Below, in pieces: positions 34,112 to 40,758 of a DNA stretch of 40,758 nt. The notes below the pieces were generated by a model that made no database searches, had not been told where the DNA came from, and was given only the letters and a program-made list of their open reading frames with translations. Each line of letters opens with the position of its first letter. Position 1 is the first letter of the stretch. Origin of the DNA: Streptococcus sp. S784/96/1 (GTDB lineage Bacteria > Bacillota > Bacilli > Lactobacillales > Streptococcaceae); the NCBI RefSeq assembly GCF_902729355.1, contig NZ_CACVCC010000021.1, forward strand, positions 1 through 40,758. The letters run 5' to 3'. A program made the translations under genes and the position numbers.

Positions 34112-34245
34112 CTTTACCTCAATTTTTCTTAGCATTATTATACCAAAAATACCTGACAAATGTCATATGATGTCATGACAAAATGGGCTAAAAAGCTCTG
34201 CTATTTTTCAGTAAAATAAAAGCATTAAAAGAAAGGACTATCACG

Positions 34246-34428
34246 ATGATAAGACAAATGTGTTTTGCTCTTGTAATGATGATTTTAGGAACACTGGTTG
34301 AATATTATACCCATCATTTTTTTACGGATTATGGGAGTGTATTTTACAGCATGATTGGAGTATCTTGGGGATTATTCTTTAGCTTAGGTGTCTTAGTGAA
34401 TGATAGTGGGAGAAAACATCATGATTAA
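34246..34428 (+). CDS. Small two-helix membrane protein
   Basis: 60 residues, two hydrophobic helices (MCFALVMMILGTLVEYY and VFYSMIGVSWGLFFSLGVLV), basic histidine-rich end (GRKHHD). AAAGGAC precedes the ATG. First gene of a tight run leading into an ABC exporter and a two-component system, so it may be an accessory or regulatory part. It overlaps the next ORF by 8 bp. Family not recognised. Confidence 0.6.
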   Translation: MIRQMCFALVMMILGTLVEYYTHHFFTDYGSVFYSMIGVSWGLFFSLGVLVNDSGRKHHD

Positions 34429-34600
34429 GAGGAATGTAGTCAGGAAACTCTGTCAATTAGTGAAAAGCAAGTTGATTTTAGGAATCGTCATCGTTACAAG
34501 CACTGGCAATCTCATCAGTCTGATATTTAAGACATCTGGAGTAACCCCTTCTCAACCTCTGATCTGGAGAATGGGAACGATTTGGTTTGGACTCTTTTGA
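34421..34600 (+). pseudogene. Second small membrane protein, probably truncated by a nonsense codon
   Basis: From ATG 34421 (GGGAG upstream) 59 residues with a hydrophobic helix (LILGIVIVTSTGNLISLIF) and IWRMGTIWFGLF end at TGA 34598. Translation past the TGA continues hydrophobic (LYGYGLLLSVTKRKEVIR) for 20 more codons toward the ABC gene. The original was probably about 80 residues with two helices, and the TGA is a recent lesion, or the short form is real. Family unknown. Confidence 0.5.
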
Positions 34601-34655
34601 CTCTATGGCTACGGCCTGTTATTGTCAGTCACGAAAAGAAAGGAAGTGATAAGGT

Positions 34656-35558
34656 ATGACCAAGGTTATTGAAGTGACCAATCTTAATAAGACGATTAAA
34701 GGAAAATCTGTTTTGACAGATCTTCGTTTTACGCTTTATCAGGGAGACTGCGTGGCGCTGATCGGCCCAAATGGTGCTGGGAAAACAACGCTCATGTCTT
34801 GTTTGTTGGGGGATTATTGGACAAAGGCTGGTCAGGTGACGGTACTAGGTTTTGCTCCAACTGATAACATATTGAAAGAAAAGATTGCTGTTCTCTTTCA
34901 AGACAATGTCATTGAAAGCGATTTGAAGGTTAAGGAAATCCTTGCCTTTCAACGGGCGATTTATCCAAATCCCTTATCTGAGGCAGCTATTGATGATTTA
35001 CTTGGTTTTAGTCCTGCTCAAAAAGAACAGTTTGCGGATAAATTGTCTGGCGGGCAAAGACGCTTGCTGTCCTTTGTCAAAATCTTAATTGGGCAACCAG
35101 ACATCATTATTTTGGATGAGCCGACAGCTGGTATGGATACTAGCACTCGTAAACGTTTCTGGGAAATTGTTGGTGAGTTGAAAAAAGTTGGAAAGACAAT
35201 CCTCTATTCGTCCCATTATATTGAAGAGGTGGAGCATACCGCTGAGCGGATTTTATTGTTGAATCAAGGGAAGTTGATTCGTGATACGACTCCTTATGAC
35301 TTGCAGTGGGAGGATCAGGAAAAATGTTTTAGCTTTCCTGAGAGCTATTTAGCTAGCCTAACAAATTGTCCTTTTTATGATGTTGCTATCAAAGCAGGGC
35401 GGGCAATCGTGATGACCAAGGCACCAGAGCAAGTTTTACAAGCCTTACTGGAGGACAACTGCCCTGTTTCTGCCATTGAAATGACGAATAGAAGTTTACT
35501 AACAACCTTATTTATGAAAGCAGGTAATAACGATGACACGACTGACAGCTTTGCTTAA
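34656..35558 (+). CDS. ABC transporter ATP-binding protein
   Basis: 300 residues: Walker A GPNGAGKTT (about 37-45), Q-loop ALFQD, signature LSGGQRRLLSF, Walker B IIILDEPTAGMD, switch SSHYIEEVE. It powers the ABC-2 permease encoded next, with which it overlaps by 26 bp. AAAGGAAGTGATAAGG precedes the ATG. The LnrL/YvfR-type arrangement with a DesK-class kinase is known for drug or antimicrobial export (family knowledge). Confidence 0.92.
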   Translation: MTKVIEVTNLNKTIKGKSVLTDLRFTLYQGDCVALIGPNGAGKTTLMSCLLGDYWTKAGQVTVLGFAPTDNILKEKIAVLFQDNVIESDLKVKEILAFQRAIYPNPLSEAAIDDLLGFSPAQKEQFADKLSGGQRRLLSFVKILIGQPDIIILDEPTAGMDTSTRKRFWEIVGELKKVGKTILYSSHYIEEVEHTAERILLLNQGKLIRDTTPYDLQWEDQEKCFSFPESYLASLTNCPFYDVAIKAGRAIVMTKAPEQVLQALLEDNCPVSAIEMTNRSLLTTLFMKAGNNDDTTDSFA

Positions 35559-36276
35559 ACGGGAGTGGCTTTTAGCCATCCGCTCTTGGAAGTCTCTGAT
35601 AATGACCCTGGGAATGCCTGTTGGCTTCTTCCTTCTTTTTTCAGCGACCAATGATGTTTCAGACTTGCCGGTGGCTGTTCAAAATCACATTTTTAAACAG
35701 GTCTTAATGATGATGACCATCTCATCTGTTTTAAGCCTTGTGTTTTATAATCTACCCTATTTACTCCAAGAAGATCGGATGAGAAATCGGGTGAGAGCCA
35801 TTCTGCACACGCCTGTGACTTATTGGGAATATTATCTAGTGAAAACCTTGCGACTACTCTTTTTCTTTGGAATTTCAATTAGTGTTGTGTTTACCGTAGG
35901 TTATGTGGTAAAGGATATTCAGATGTCGCTAGTTGAATGGGTGATGTCTGTTGTGCTTATTTTACTAGGGACATTTTTGATGTTACCGCTAGGTATTTTA
36001 TTGGGGCAAATCAAGTCCAGTGAAACCTTGTCCCTCTTTTCAAATCTTTGCTACATGGGTTTGGCTATTTTAGGTGGTTTATGGTATCCGATGGAATCAT
36101 TTCCAGCTTGGTTACAAAAAGTGACTAAACTGACCCCGACCCACCATTTTCTCAATCTCTTAGTGTCTTATTACGATAAAGACTTTTCTTGGCGCTCGCT
36201 TGCAATTCTTGCTGGTTATGGGATAATACTTTTAGGAATGATCGCCTTGATTAAGAAGAGACAGGATGTGTATTAA
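35533..36276 (+). CDS. ABC-2 type transporter permease
   Basis: 247 residues with six hydrophobic segments (SLIMTLGMPVGFFLLFSA, MMTISSVLSLVFYNLPYLL, LFFFGISISVVFTVGYVV, MSVVLILLGTFLMLPLGILL, LCYMGLAILGGLWYPM, SLAILAGYGIILLGMIALI). The YPMESFPAWLQKVTKLTPTHHF loop is an ABC-2 hallmark. Partner of the preceding ATPase. Its stop codon abuts the kinase ATG with no gap. Confidence 0.9.
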   Translation: MTRLTALLKREWLLAIRSWKSLIMTLGMPVGFFLLFSATNDVSDLPVAVQNHIFKQVLMMMTISSVLSLVFYNLPYLLQEDRMRNRVRAILHTPVTYWEYYLVKTLRLLFFFGISISVVFTVGYVVKDIQMSLVEWVMSVVLILLGTFLMLPLGILLGQIKSSETLSLFSNLCYMGLAILGGLWYPMESFPAWLQKVTKLTPTHHFLNLLVSYYDKDFSWRSLAILAGYGIILLGMIALIKKRQDVY

Positions 36277-37371
36277 ATGTTTTACCCTTTTCAGAAAAAT
36301 TTTCTTCCTTACTATGTTGGATTAGTTTTTGTTAGCTTTCCTCTCTTGGGCTTGAAATACTTTGGCTATCCTATGTGGACATTACCGTTGACACTTCTAT
36401 TTGTTGTGGCGTATATGGGACTCGTTCATCTAAAGCCAAGCTATCGCTTCTTAGAAGAAGTCTTCTGGCATTACCTTTTGTTTTATATTGTTTTGGTGAC
36501 CTGCTTAGTGAACGGTAACATGATGTGGTTCCTTTTCTTTCCTTCTAATTTGTTGGTTTGGCGGTTTGAAAAAGGCTGGCGCTCCTATCGAGGATACTCT
36601 TTATTAACTGCTATTTTGATAGTTATTGGAGTTTTCATCAATTACTCTCCAACTATGACGGATAAGGTGGCCATTGGTTTAGTTATATTATTTATTTTAG
36701 GAATGACAACTTTTCAAATGCAGACCAGAGAGGAAGAAGAGTTAAAAGACCTTCTTTATCGCCAGAGCCAAGAAAACCAAGTCCTGGTTGCGGAAAATGA
36801 ACGCAATCGAATTGGCCGTGATTTGCATGACACTTTGGGTCACACCTTTGCCATGATGAGCCTGAAAACGGAGCTGGCGCTCAAACAATTGGATAAGGAA
36901 AATATAGAAGCTGTGCGAAAAGAATTGGAAGAGATCAACCAGATTAGCCGCACGAGCATGCAGGAGGTGAGGACCCTTATCAATCATCTCAAATACCGTA
37001 GTTTGGAAGAAGAATTGCTCGCTTTACAAGAATTGCTGACCATGTCTCATATTGAGGTCAGCCTGGATAATCAATTAGAAGGGGAAGTTCTTCTCCCAAG
37101 GGTGTCATCTAGTTTAGTTATGATTTTAAGAGAATTGGTGACCAATATTATCAAACATGCTGAGGCTAGCCAGTGTCAGATTTGTTTAAAGCGTGAAAAC
37201 GGTATTGTAGTGATGGTTTCTGATAATGGCAAAGGATTTTCAAATCTAACGGGAACAGAATTGCATTCTATTAGGGAACGTTTAACCTTAGTCTCTGGGG
37301 AGATGGAGATTGTCTCACCCAAAGCGCCTACCTTGATTCACATTCGTTTAGAAGAAGGAGTTAACGCATGA
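36277..37371 (+). CDS. Sensor histidine kinase, DesK/LiaS-like (HisKA_3)
   Basis: 364 residues: four to five membrane helices in 1-145, a coiled linker, then phospho-acceptor H184 in [16 protein letters not shown] and an HATPase domain with N-box [12 protein letters not shown] and G-box VSDNGKGF. There is no large external sensor loop, so it probably senses membrane state or the exporter itself. It overlaps the response regulator by 4 bp (ATGA). Resembles the pneumococcal HK11 and Bacillus YvfT/LnrJ type. Confidence 0.93.
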   Translation: MFYPFQKNFLPYYVGLVFVSFPLLGLKYFGYPMWTLPLTLLFVVAYMGLVHLKPSYRFLEEVFWHYLLFYIVLVTCLVNGNMMWFLFFPSNLLVWRFEKGWRSYRGYSLLTAILIVIGVFINYSPTMTDKVAIGLVILFILGMTTFQMQTREEEELKDLLYRQSQENQVLVAENERNRIGRDLHDTLGHTFAMMSLKTELALKQLDKENIEAVRKELEEINQISRTSMQEVRTLINHLKYRSLEEELLALQELLTMSHIEVSLDNQLEGEVLLPRVSSSLVMILRELVTNIIKHAEASQCQICLKRENGIVVMVSDNGKGFSNLTGTELHSIRERLTLVSGEMEIVSPKAPTLIHIRLEEGVNA

Positions 37372-37964
37372 GAATACTATTAGCTGAAGACCAATCCATG
37401 CTCCGAGATGCGCTGTGCCAACTGTTACTTATGGAAGAAGATGTTGAAGCTGTTTTACCAGCCAAAGATGGAGCCGAAGCGCTAGTCATGTTACAAAAAG
37501 AAACTGTAGATGTGGCTATCCTTGATGTGGAGATGCCTGTGAAGTCTGGGCTTGATGTCCTTGAATGGATTAAGGCTAATGGTGCTACCAAGGTCATTAT
37601 CGTGACGACCTTTAAACGGACGGGCTATTTCCAACGAGCAGTGAAAGCGGGTGTGGATGCTTATGTTCTAAAGGAGCGCTCTATTTCAGACCTAATGGAA
37701 ACCATCCATAAGGTACTTGCGGGTGGCAAGGAATATTCGCCTGAACTTATGGAGACAATCGTTCAAGAAGAACAGCTGCTTAGTGCGCGTGAACGTGACG
37801 TCCTCAAACTACTGGCCAAGGGCTTGTCAAACAAAGAAATCGCTAGCCAGCTTTATCTCTCTGACGGCACGGTGAGAAACTATGTTACTTCACTAATGAC
37901 AAAACTCGGTGCCAATAATCGCACCGAGGCTGTCCACATCGCAACGGAGAAGAATTGGTTGTGA
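37368..37964 (+). CDS. Response regulator, NarL/LuxR type
   Basis: 198 residues: receiver with acidic pair E7/D8 (LLAEDQS), phospho-acceptor D53 (VAILDVEMP) and switch lysine in YVLKE, then a LuxR helix-turn-helix ([39 protein letters not shown], given as RERDVL.LLAKG and [11 protein letters not shown]). Partner of the preceding kinase. Most likely regulates the linked ABC exporter. Confidence 0.94.
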   Translation: MRILLAEDQSMLRDALCQLLLMEEDVEAVLPAKDGAEALVMLQKETVDVAILDVEMPVKSGLDVLEWIKANGATKVIIVTTFKRTGYFQRAVKAGVDAYVLKERSISDLMETIHKVLAGGKEYSPELMETIVQEEQLLSARERDVLKLLAKGLSNKEIASQLYLSDGTVRNYVTSLMTKLGANNRTEAVHIATEKNWL

Positions 37965-37980
37965 CTGTTTAGATACGATA

Positions 37981-38035
37981 AAAAACCGACTAAGGTCAGC
38001 TCTAGTTTAGAGGAGCCGAACCTTGGTCGGTTTTG
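37981..38035. terminator. Bidirectional terminator between the two-component genes and clpE
   Basis: AAAACCGACTAAGGT (37982-37996) pairs with ACCTTGGTCGGTTTT (38020-38034), with GCTC/GAGG-type pairing inside the loop. Convergent genes on both sides. Confidence 0.85.
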
Positions 38036-38079
38036 TGTGTTAGAAAGAGCGAAAATAGCGCCCTTCATACAAGTTTCAA

Positions 38080-40344
38080 TTAGTCTTCAATCACTGTTTC
38101 AGCGACTTCAACTTTTTTACCAGATTTAATGATAATATTACCATTTGAACTCATTACAGCTTTGAATTCTTTTTCAGTTGGGTTTTCTAGATAGAAGTCT
38201 GTGATGGCATCTTCGATGTGATCTTGGATGGTGCGACGAAGCGGACGTGCCCCCATCTTAGGATCGTAGCCAAGGTCAACCAGTTTTTCTTTGACCTTAT
38301 CTGTGACAGAAAGGCTGAGACCGTTGTGACTGAGGCGTTCATTAACACTATCAAGCATGAGGTCAACGATAGAAAGGAGGTTTTCTTTGCTGAGGGCAGA
38401 GAATTCGATGATACCGTCAAAGCGATTCATGAACTCTGGGCTGAAGAAGTCTCCAAGTTGTCCAAGAACGGAATTGGTACGGCCTTCTCGAGCAGCACCA
38501 AAACCAACAGAAGCTTCGACTTTACCAGTACCAGCGTTTGAGGTCATGATGATAATGGTATCTTTGAAGCTCACAGTACGCCCTTGACCATCAGTGAGGC
38601 GACCATCATCAAGGACTTGTAAGAACATGTGCATGACATCTGGATGAGCCTTTTCAACTTCGTCAAGAAGGATCAGTGAATAAGGGTTACGGCGCACTTT
38701 TTCAGTGAGTTGTCCAGCTTCTTCATAGCCGACATATCCTGGAGGAGCTCCGACAAGTTTTGCAACGGCATGCTTTTCCATGTATTCAGACATATCAAAG
38801 CGAATCATGCTGTCTGCAGAGCCAAAGAGCTCAATTGCTAATTGCTTAGAAAGCTCTGTTTTACCAACCCCAGTTGGTCCGACAAAGAGGAAGCTACCGA
38901 TTGGACGGTTTGGTGAACCGAGACCAACACGGTTACGACGAATAGCTTTGGCAATCTTATCAACGGCATCGTCTTGACCGATAACGTGTGATTTCAAATC
39001 ACTAGCAAGATTGATGAGCTGGCTTTGTTCTTTCTCTTTCAAATCACCGACAGGGATATTGGTTTTTTGCTCAATAATAGCTTCAATGTGTTTTTCAGTG
39101 ATGACTGGCATATCTTGATCGGTAATGGTTTGCTGCTGCATTTCCTTGTATTTAGCAATTTGATCACGGAAGTAGGCTGCTTTTTCAAAGTCTTCATCAC
39201 GTGTTGCTTGAGCTTTGAGATTTTCAGCTTCCACAAGACGTTTGTCAATATCTTTAGGGTCAACAAAGTTGAGGGTTAAATTCATTTTTGAACCAGCTTC
39301 GTCCAAGAGATCAATTGCCTTATCAGGCAAGAAGCGGTCTTGAATGTAGCGGTTTGACAATTCAGCTGCGGCAACAATAGCGTCATCGGTATATTTGACG
39401 TGATGGTAGTCCTGATATTTTGGCTGAATACCACGCAAGATGGTAATGGTTTCTTCAACAGAAGGTTCATCAACTTTGACGGGTTGCATACGGCGCTCAA
39501 GCGCAGCATCTTTTTCGATGATACGGTATTCGTTAAGTGTTGTGGCACCAACCATTTGCAATTCCCCGCGAGCAAGGGCTGGTTTCAAGATGTTACCAGC
39601 GTCCATGTTGCCATCACCAGCAGAACCAGCACCAACGATTTCATGAATTTCATCAATAAAGAGGATGACATCCTTACGGTTTCTGATTTCCTCCATCAAT
39701 TTTTGCATGCGTTCTTCAAATTGTCCACGGATACCAGTTCCTTGAACTAGACTAACGACATCAAGCCGAATAACTTGTTTACCTTGAAGTTTTTGTGGTA
39801 CATTACCGTCCACGATTTTTTGAGCAAGGCCTTCTACAACGGCTGTTTTACCGACCCCTGGCTCACCGATAAGGACAGGGTTGTTTTTGGTACGACGATT
39901 TAGAATTTCAATTACACGGACAATTTCAGCATCGCGTCCGATAACGGGATCAATGTCCCCACGACGGGCGATGTCAGTCACGTTCACACCGAATTCTTCT
40001 AATAAGCCTTTTGGCTGCTGAGGTGCGTGTTGGTGTGCTCTTTGTGGGCGATTAGGATTCCCACCGCCATTACCTGCTCCGCCATTGCCACCAAAACGTC
40101 CAGATTGAGTTTTAGGTGCATTTGGAAGGTCAGGATTGAAGGCGCGGAAGTTATTGAGGTCACCAAAGAAATCTTCTAAGAAGGGGTTGAGCGAACCTCC
40201 GTGTAAGAACATGTCAGGCTCTCCAGAACCAGATTTCATGATTTGATAACAATGCTGGCAAAGGTCAACCTTTTTTTGTTGGCCATTAACATTAGTATAG
40301 AGATGAATGCTAGATTCATTAAGGTTGCAATTTTGACATAGCAT
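38080..40344 (-). CDS. clpE: ATP-dependent Clp protease ATP-binding subunit ClpE
   Basis: 754 residues from the ATG at 40344. N-terminal zinc finger C3/C6 and C29/C32 (LCQNC, LCQHC) marks ClpE. A Gly/Asn/Gln-rich linker (about 85-115) precedes AAA-1 with GEPGVGKT, a UVR segment ([19 protein letters not shown]) and AAA-2 with GPTGVGKTE and SEYMEKHAV. It unfolds damaged proteins for ClpP under heat and stress. A TTG at 40386 would add 14 residues and has AAAGGAAA upstream; the ATG is preferred since ClpE proteins begin MLCQNC, though its own ribosome site is poor. Confidence 0.94.
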   Translation of the reverse strand: MLCQNCNLNESSIHLYTNVNGQQKKVDLCQHCYQIMKSGSGEPDMFLHGGSLNPFLEDFFGDLNNFRAFNPDLPNAPKTQSGRFGGNGGAGNGGGNPNRPQRAHQHAPQQPKGLLEEFGVNVTDIARRGDIDPVIGRDAEIVRVIEILNRRTKNNPVLIGEPGVGKTAVVEGLAQKIVDGNVPQKLQGKQVIRLDVVSLVQGTGIRGQFEERMQKLMEEIRNRKDVILFIDEIHEIVGAGSAGDGNMDAGNILKPALARGELQMVGATTLNEYRIIEKDAALERRMQPVKVDEPSVEETITILRGIQPKYQDYHHVKYTDDAIVAAAELSNRYIQDRFLPDKAIDLLDEAGSKMNLTLNFVDPKDIDKRLVEAENLKAQATRDEDFEKAAYFRDQIAKYKEMQQQTITDQDMPVITEKHIEAIIEQKTNIPVGDLKEKEQSQLINLASDLKSHVIGQDDAVDKIAKAIRRNRVGLGSPNRPIGSFLFVGPTGVGKTELSKQLAIELFGSADSMIRFDMSEYMEKHAVAKLVGAPPGYVGYEEAGQLTEKVRRNPYSLILLDEVEKAHPDVMHMFLQVLDDGRLTDGQGRTVSFKDTIIIMTSNAGTGKVEASVGFGAAREGRTNSVLGQLGDFFSPEFMNRFDGIIEFSALSKENLLSIVDLMLDSVNERLSHNGLSLSVTDKVKEKLVDLGYDPKMGARPLRRTIQDHIEDAITDFYLENPTEKEFKAVMSSNGNIIIKSGKKVEVAETVIED

Positions 40345-40413
40345 AAATGAAGTACCAAGTTGAACAAATTTTGTTGAGTAAAACAAAAATGTTCACTTTC
40401 CTTTCGTTTGGAA

Positions 40414-40495
40414 ATAGATAACCAAAACTTTGATTAAAGGTCAAATTTGGTCAATATTTATGATTTCATTATAACACTCTTGGCAGACATTGCAA
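40414..40495 (-). promoter_or_regulatory. clpE promoters with CtsR box
   Basis: GGTCAAATTTGGTCAAT (40439-40455) is the CtsR heptad repeat with 3-bp spacing. Minus-strand promoter P1: TTGCAA (40490-40495), 16 bp, TATAAT (40468-40473), with the CtsR box just past its start. A possible P2: TTGACC (part of the box), 17 bp, TTATCT (40414-40419). CtsR bound here would block both. Confidence 0.8.
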
Positions 40496-40512
40496 GTAAA
40501 AAGCACGAAAAA

Positions 40513-40539
40513 TTAGCAGTCTTTGGTAGAGAGTGCTAA
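40513..40539. promoter_or_regulatory. CIRCE element (HrcA operator), overlapping a plus-strand promoter
   Basis: TTAGCAGTC, nine bases, GAGTGCTAA matches CIRCE (TTAGCACTC-N9-GAGTGCTAA) at 17 of 18 positions. On the plus strand TAAAAT (40537-40542, preceded by TGC) is a -10 with TTAGCA (40513-40518) 18 bp upstream, so HrcA would block a rightward transcript. The gene it served is not visible; an IS30 begins 97 bp later. Confidence 0.75.
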
Positions 40540-40635
40540 AATAGAGAAGAAGGGTTGTTTTGTGATATCTTGTAAATAAAAAAGGAAACAAGAATATTTG
40601 GTAAACTCCTTGAATCATATAATCATATATTTCCC

Positions 40636-40758
40636 CGCGTTGTAAAATGAAGTGCAACAGAAAAGACATGTTCTTCTGATATACTAGAATTCCCCAACTC
40701 AGTATAGAAAGCAGATGAACATGTCCACTAACCATTCTACCAAAAAATCTCGTTATTC
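40636..40758 (+). mobile_element. IS30-family insertion sequence, copy 2 (left end, cut by window)
   Basis: From CGCGTTGTAAAATGAAGTGC onward the sequence matches copy 1 (4337) with only a few differences, for example TTCTTC for TTAGTC and two fewer C in the CCCC run. Same orientation. The transposase start ATGAACATGTCCACTAA is at 40715/40721 and runs off the window. Confidence 0.85.
40715..40758 (+). CDS. IS30-family transposase, N-terminal part only
   Basis: MNMSTNHSTKKSRY, with the same double start (ATGAACATG) as copy 1. Open to the window edge; whether this copy is intact cannot be seen. Confidence 0.7.
   Translation, partial: MNMSTNHSTKKSRY

Noticed and set aside
1..40758. CRISPR array, tRNA or rRNA genes
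   Set aside because: No regularly spaced repeats, no tRNA-like cloverleaf with a T-loop, and no rRNA signature were seen by eye.

Overview
The window is a piece of a Streptococcus chromosome. Gene content and order (nrdH-nrdE-nrdF, hup, dnaX, birA-metK, rimM-trmD, fruRKA, hprK-lgt, paired U32 proteins, clpE), about 40% GC, strong Shine-Dalgarno sites, a SAM-III/SMK box before metK and CtsR/CIRCE heat-shock operators all fit. The many broken genes and insertion sequences, with an Rgg-linked peptide locus, suggest the salivarius/thermophilus group. That placement is inference, not proof.

Layout. 1-218: tail of a frame-broken IS66-type transposase. 272-4134 (minus): class Ib ribonucleotide reductase, with two NrdR boxes before nrdH. 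4337-5490: an IS30-family element with a broken transposase. 5604-8530: HU, a hairpin-rich noncoding stretch, a free methionine-R-sulfoxide reductase (fRMsr) and dnaX. 8571-13605: an AT-rich accessory island. It holds a divergent 13-codon ORF (pheromone candidate), an Rgg regulator, a broken radical SAM maturase, a 30-residue precursor peptide ending in two overlapping-style NxxC motifs, and two ABC half-exporters. 13620-19118: birA, the SMK-box riboswitch, metK, rimM, trmD, a membrane protein and a ferredoxin-NADP reductase. 19562-23218: the fructose operon fruRKA with a cre site and an apparent ATT start for fruR. 23547-25327: a decayed IS3-family element with 38-bp ends. 25378-29446: an unknown protein, then hprK-lgt-DUF948-YtxH. 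29700-32201: two U32-family proteins. 32233-34111: small conserved streptococcal genes and a Nudix hydrolase. 34246-37964: an ABC-2 exporter with a DesK/DesR-type two-component system. 38080-40344: clpE behind a CtsR box. 40513-40539: a CIRCE element. 40636-end: start of a second IS30 copy.

Most likely special system: the Rgg-controlled radical SAM peptide (RiPP) locus at 8728-13565. Regulator, precursor and exporters look intact. The maturase keeps only its N-terminal third with the CxxxCxxC cluster motif, plus an out-of-frame C-terminal tail. The cluster therefore looks recently disabled, unless a maturase elsewhere in the genome acts in trans.

Other points: three genes appear to be leaderless (-10 box 6-7 nt before ATG, no Shine-Dalgarno); an IS3 end seems to supply a -35 box to the next gene; a CIRCE promoter is separated from its target by the second IS30; and two inverted copies of an intergenic repeat lie 17 kb apart.
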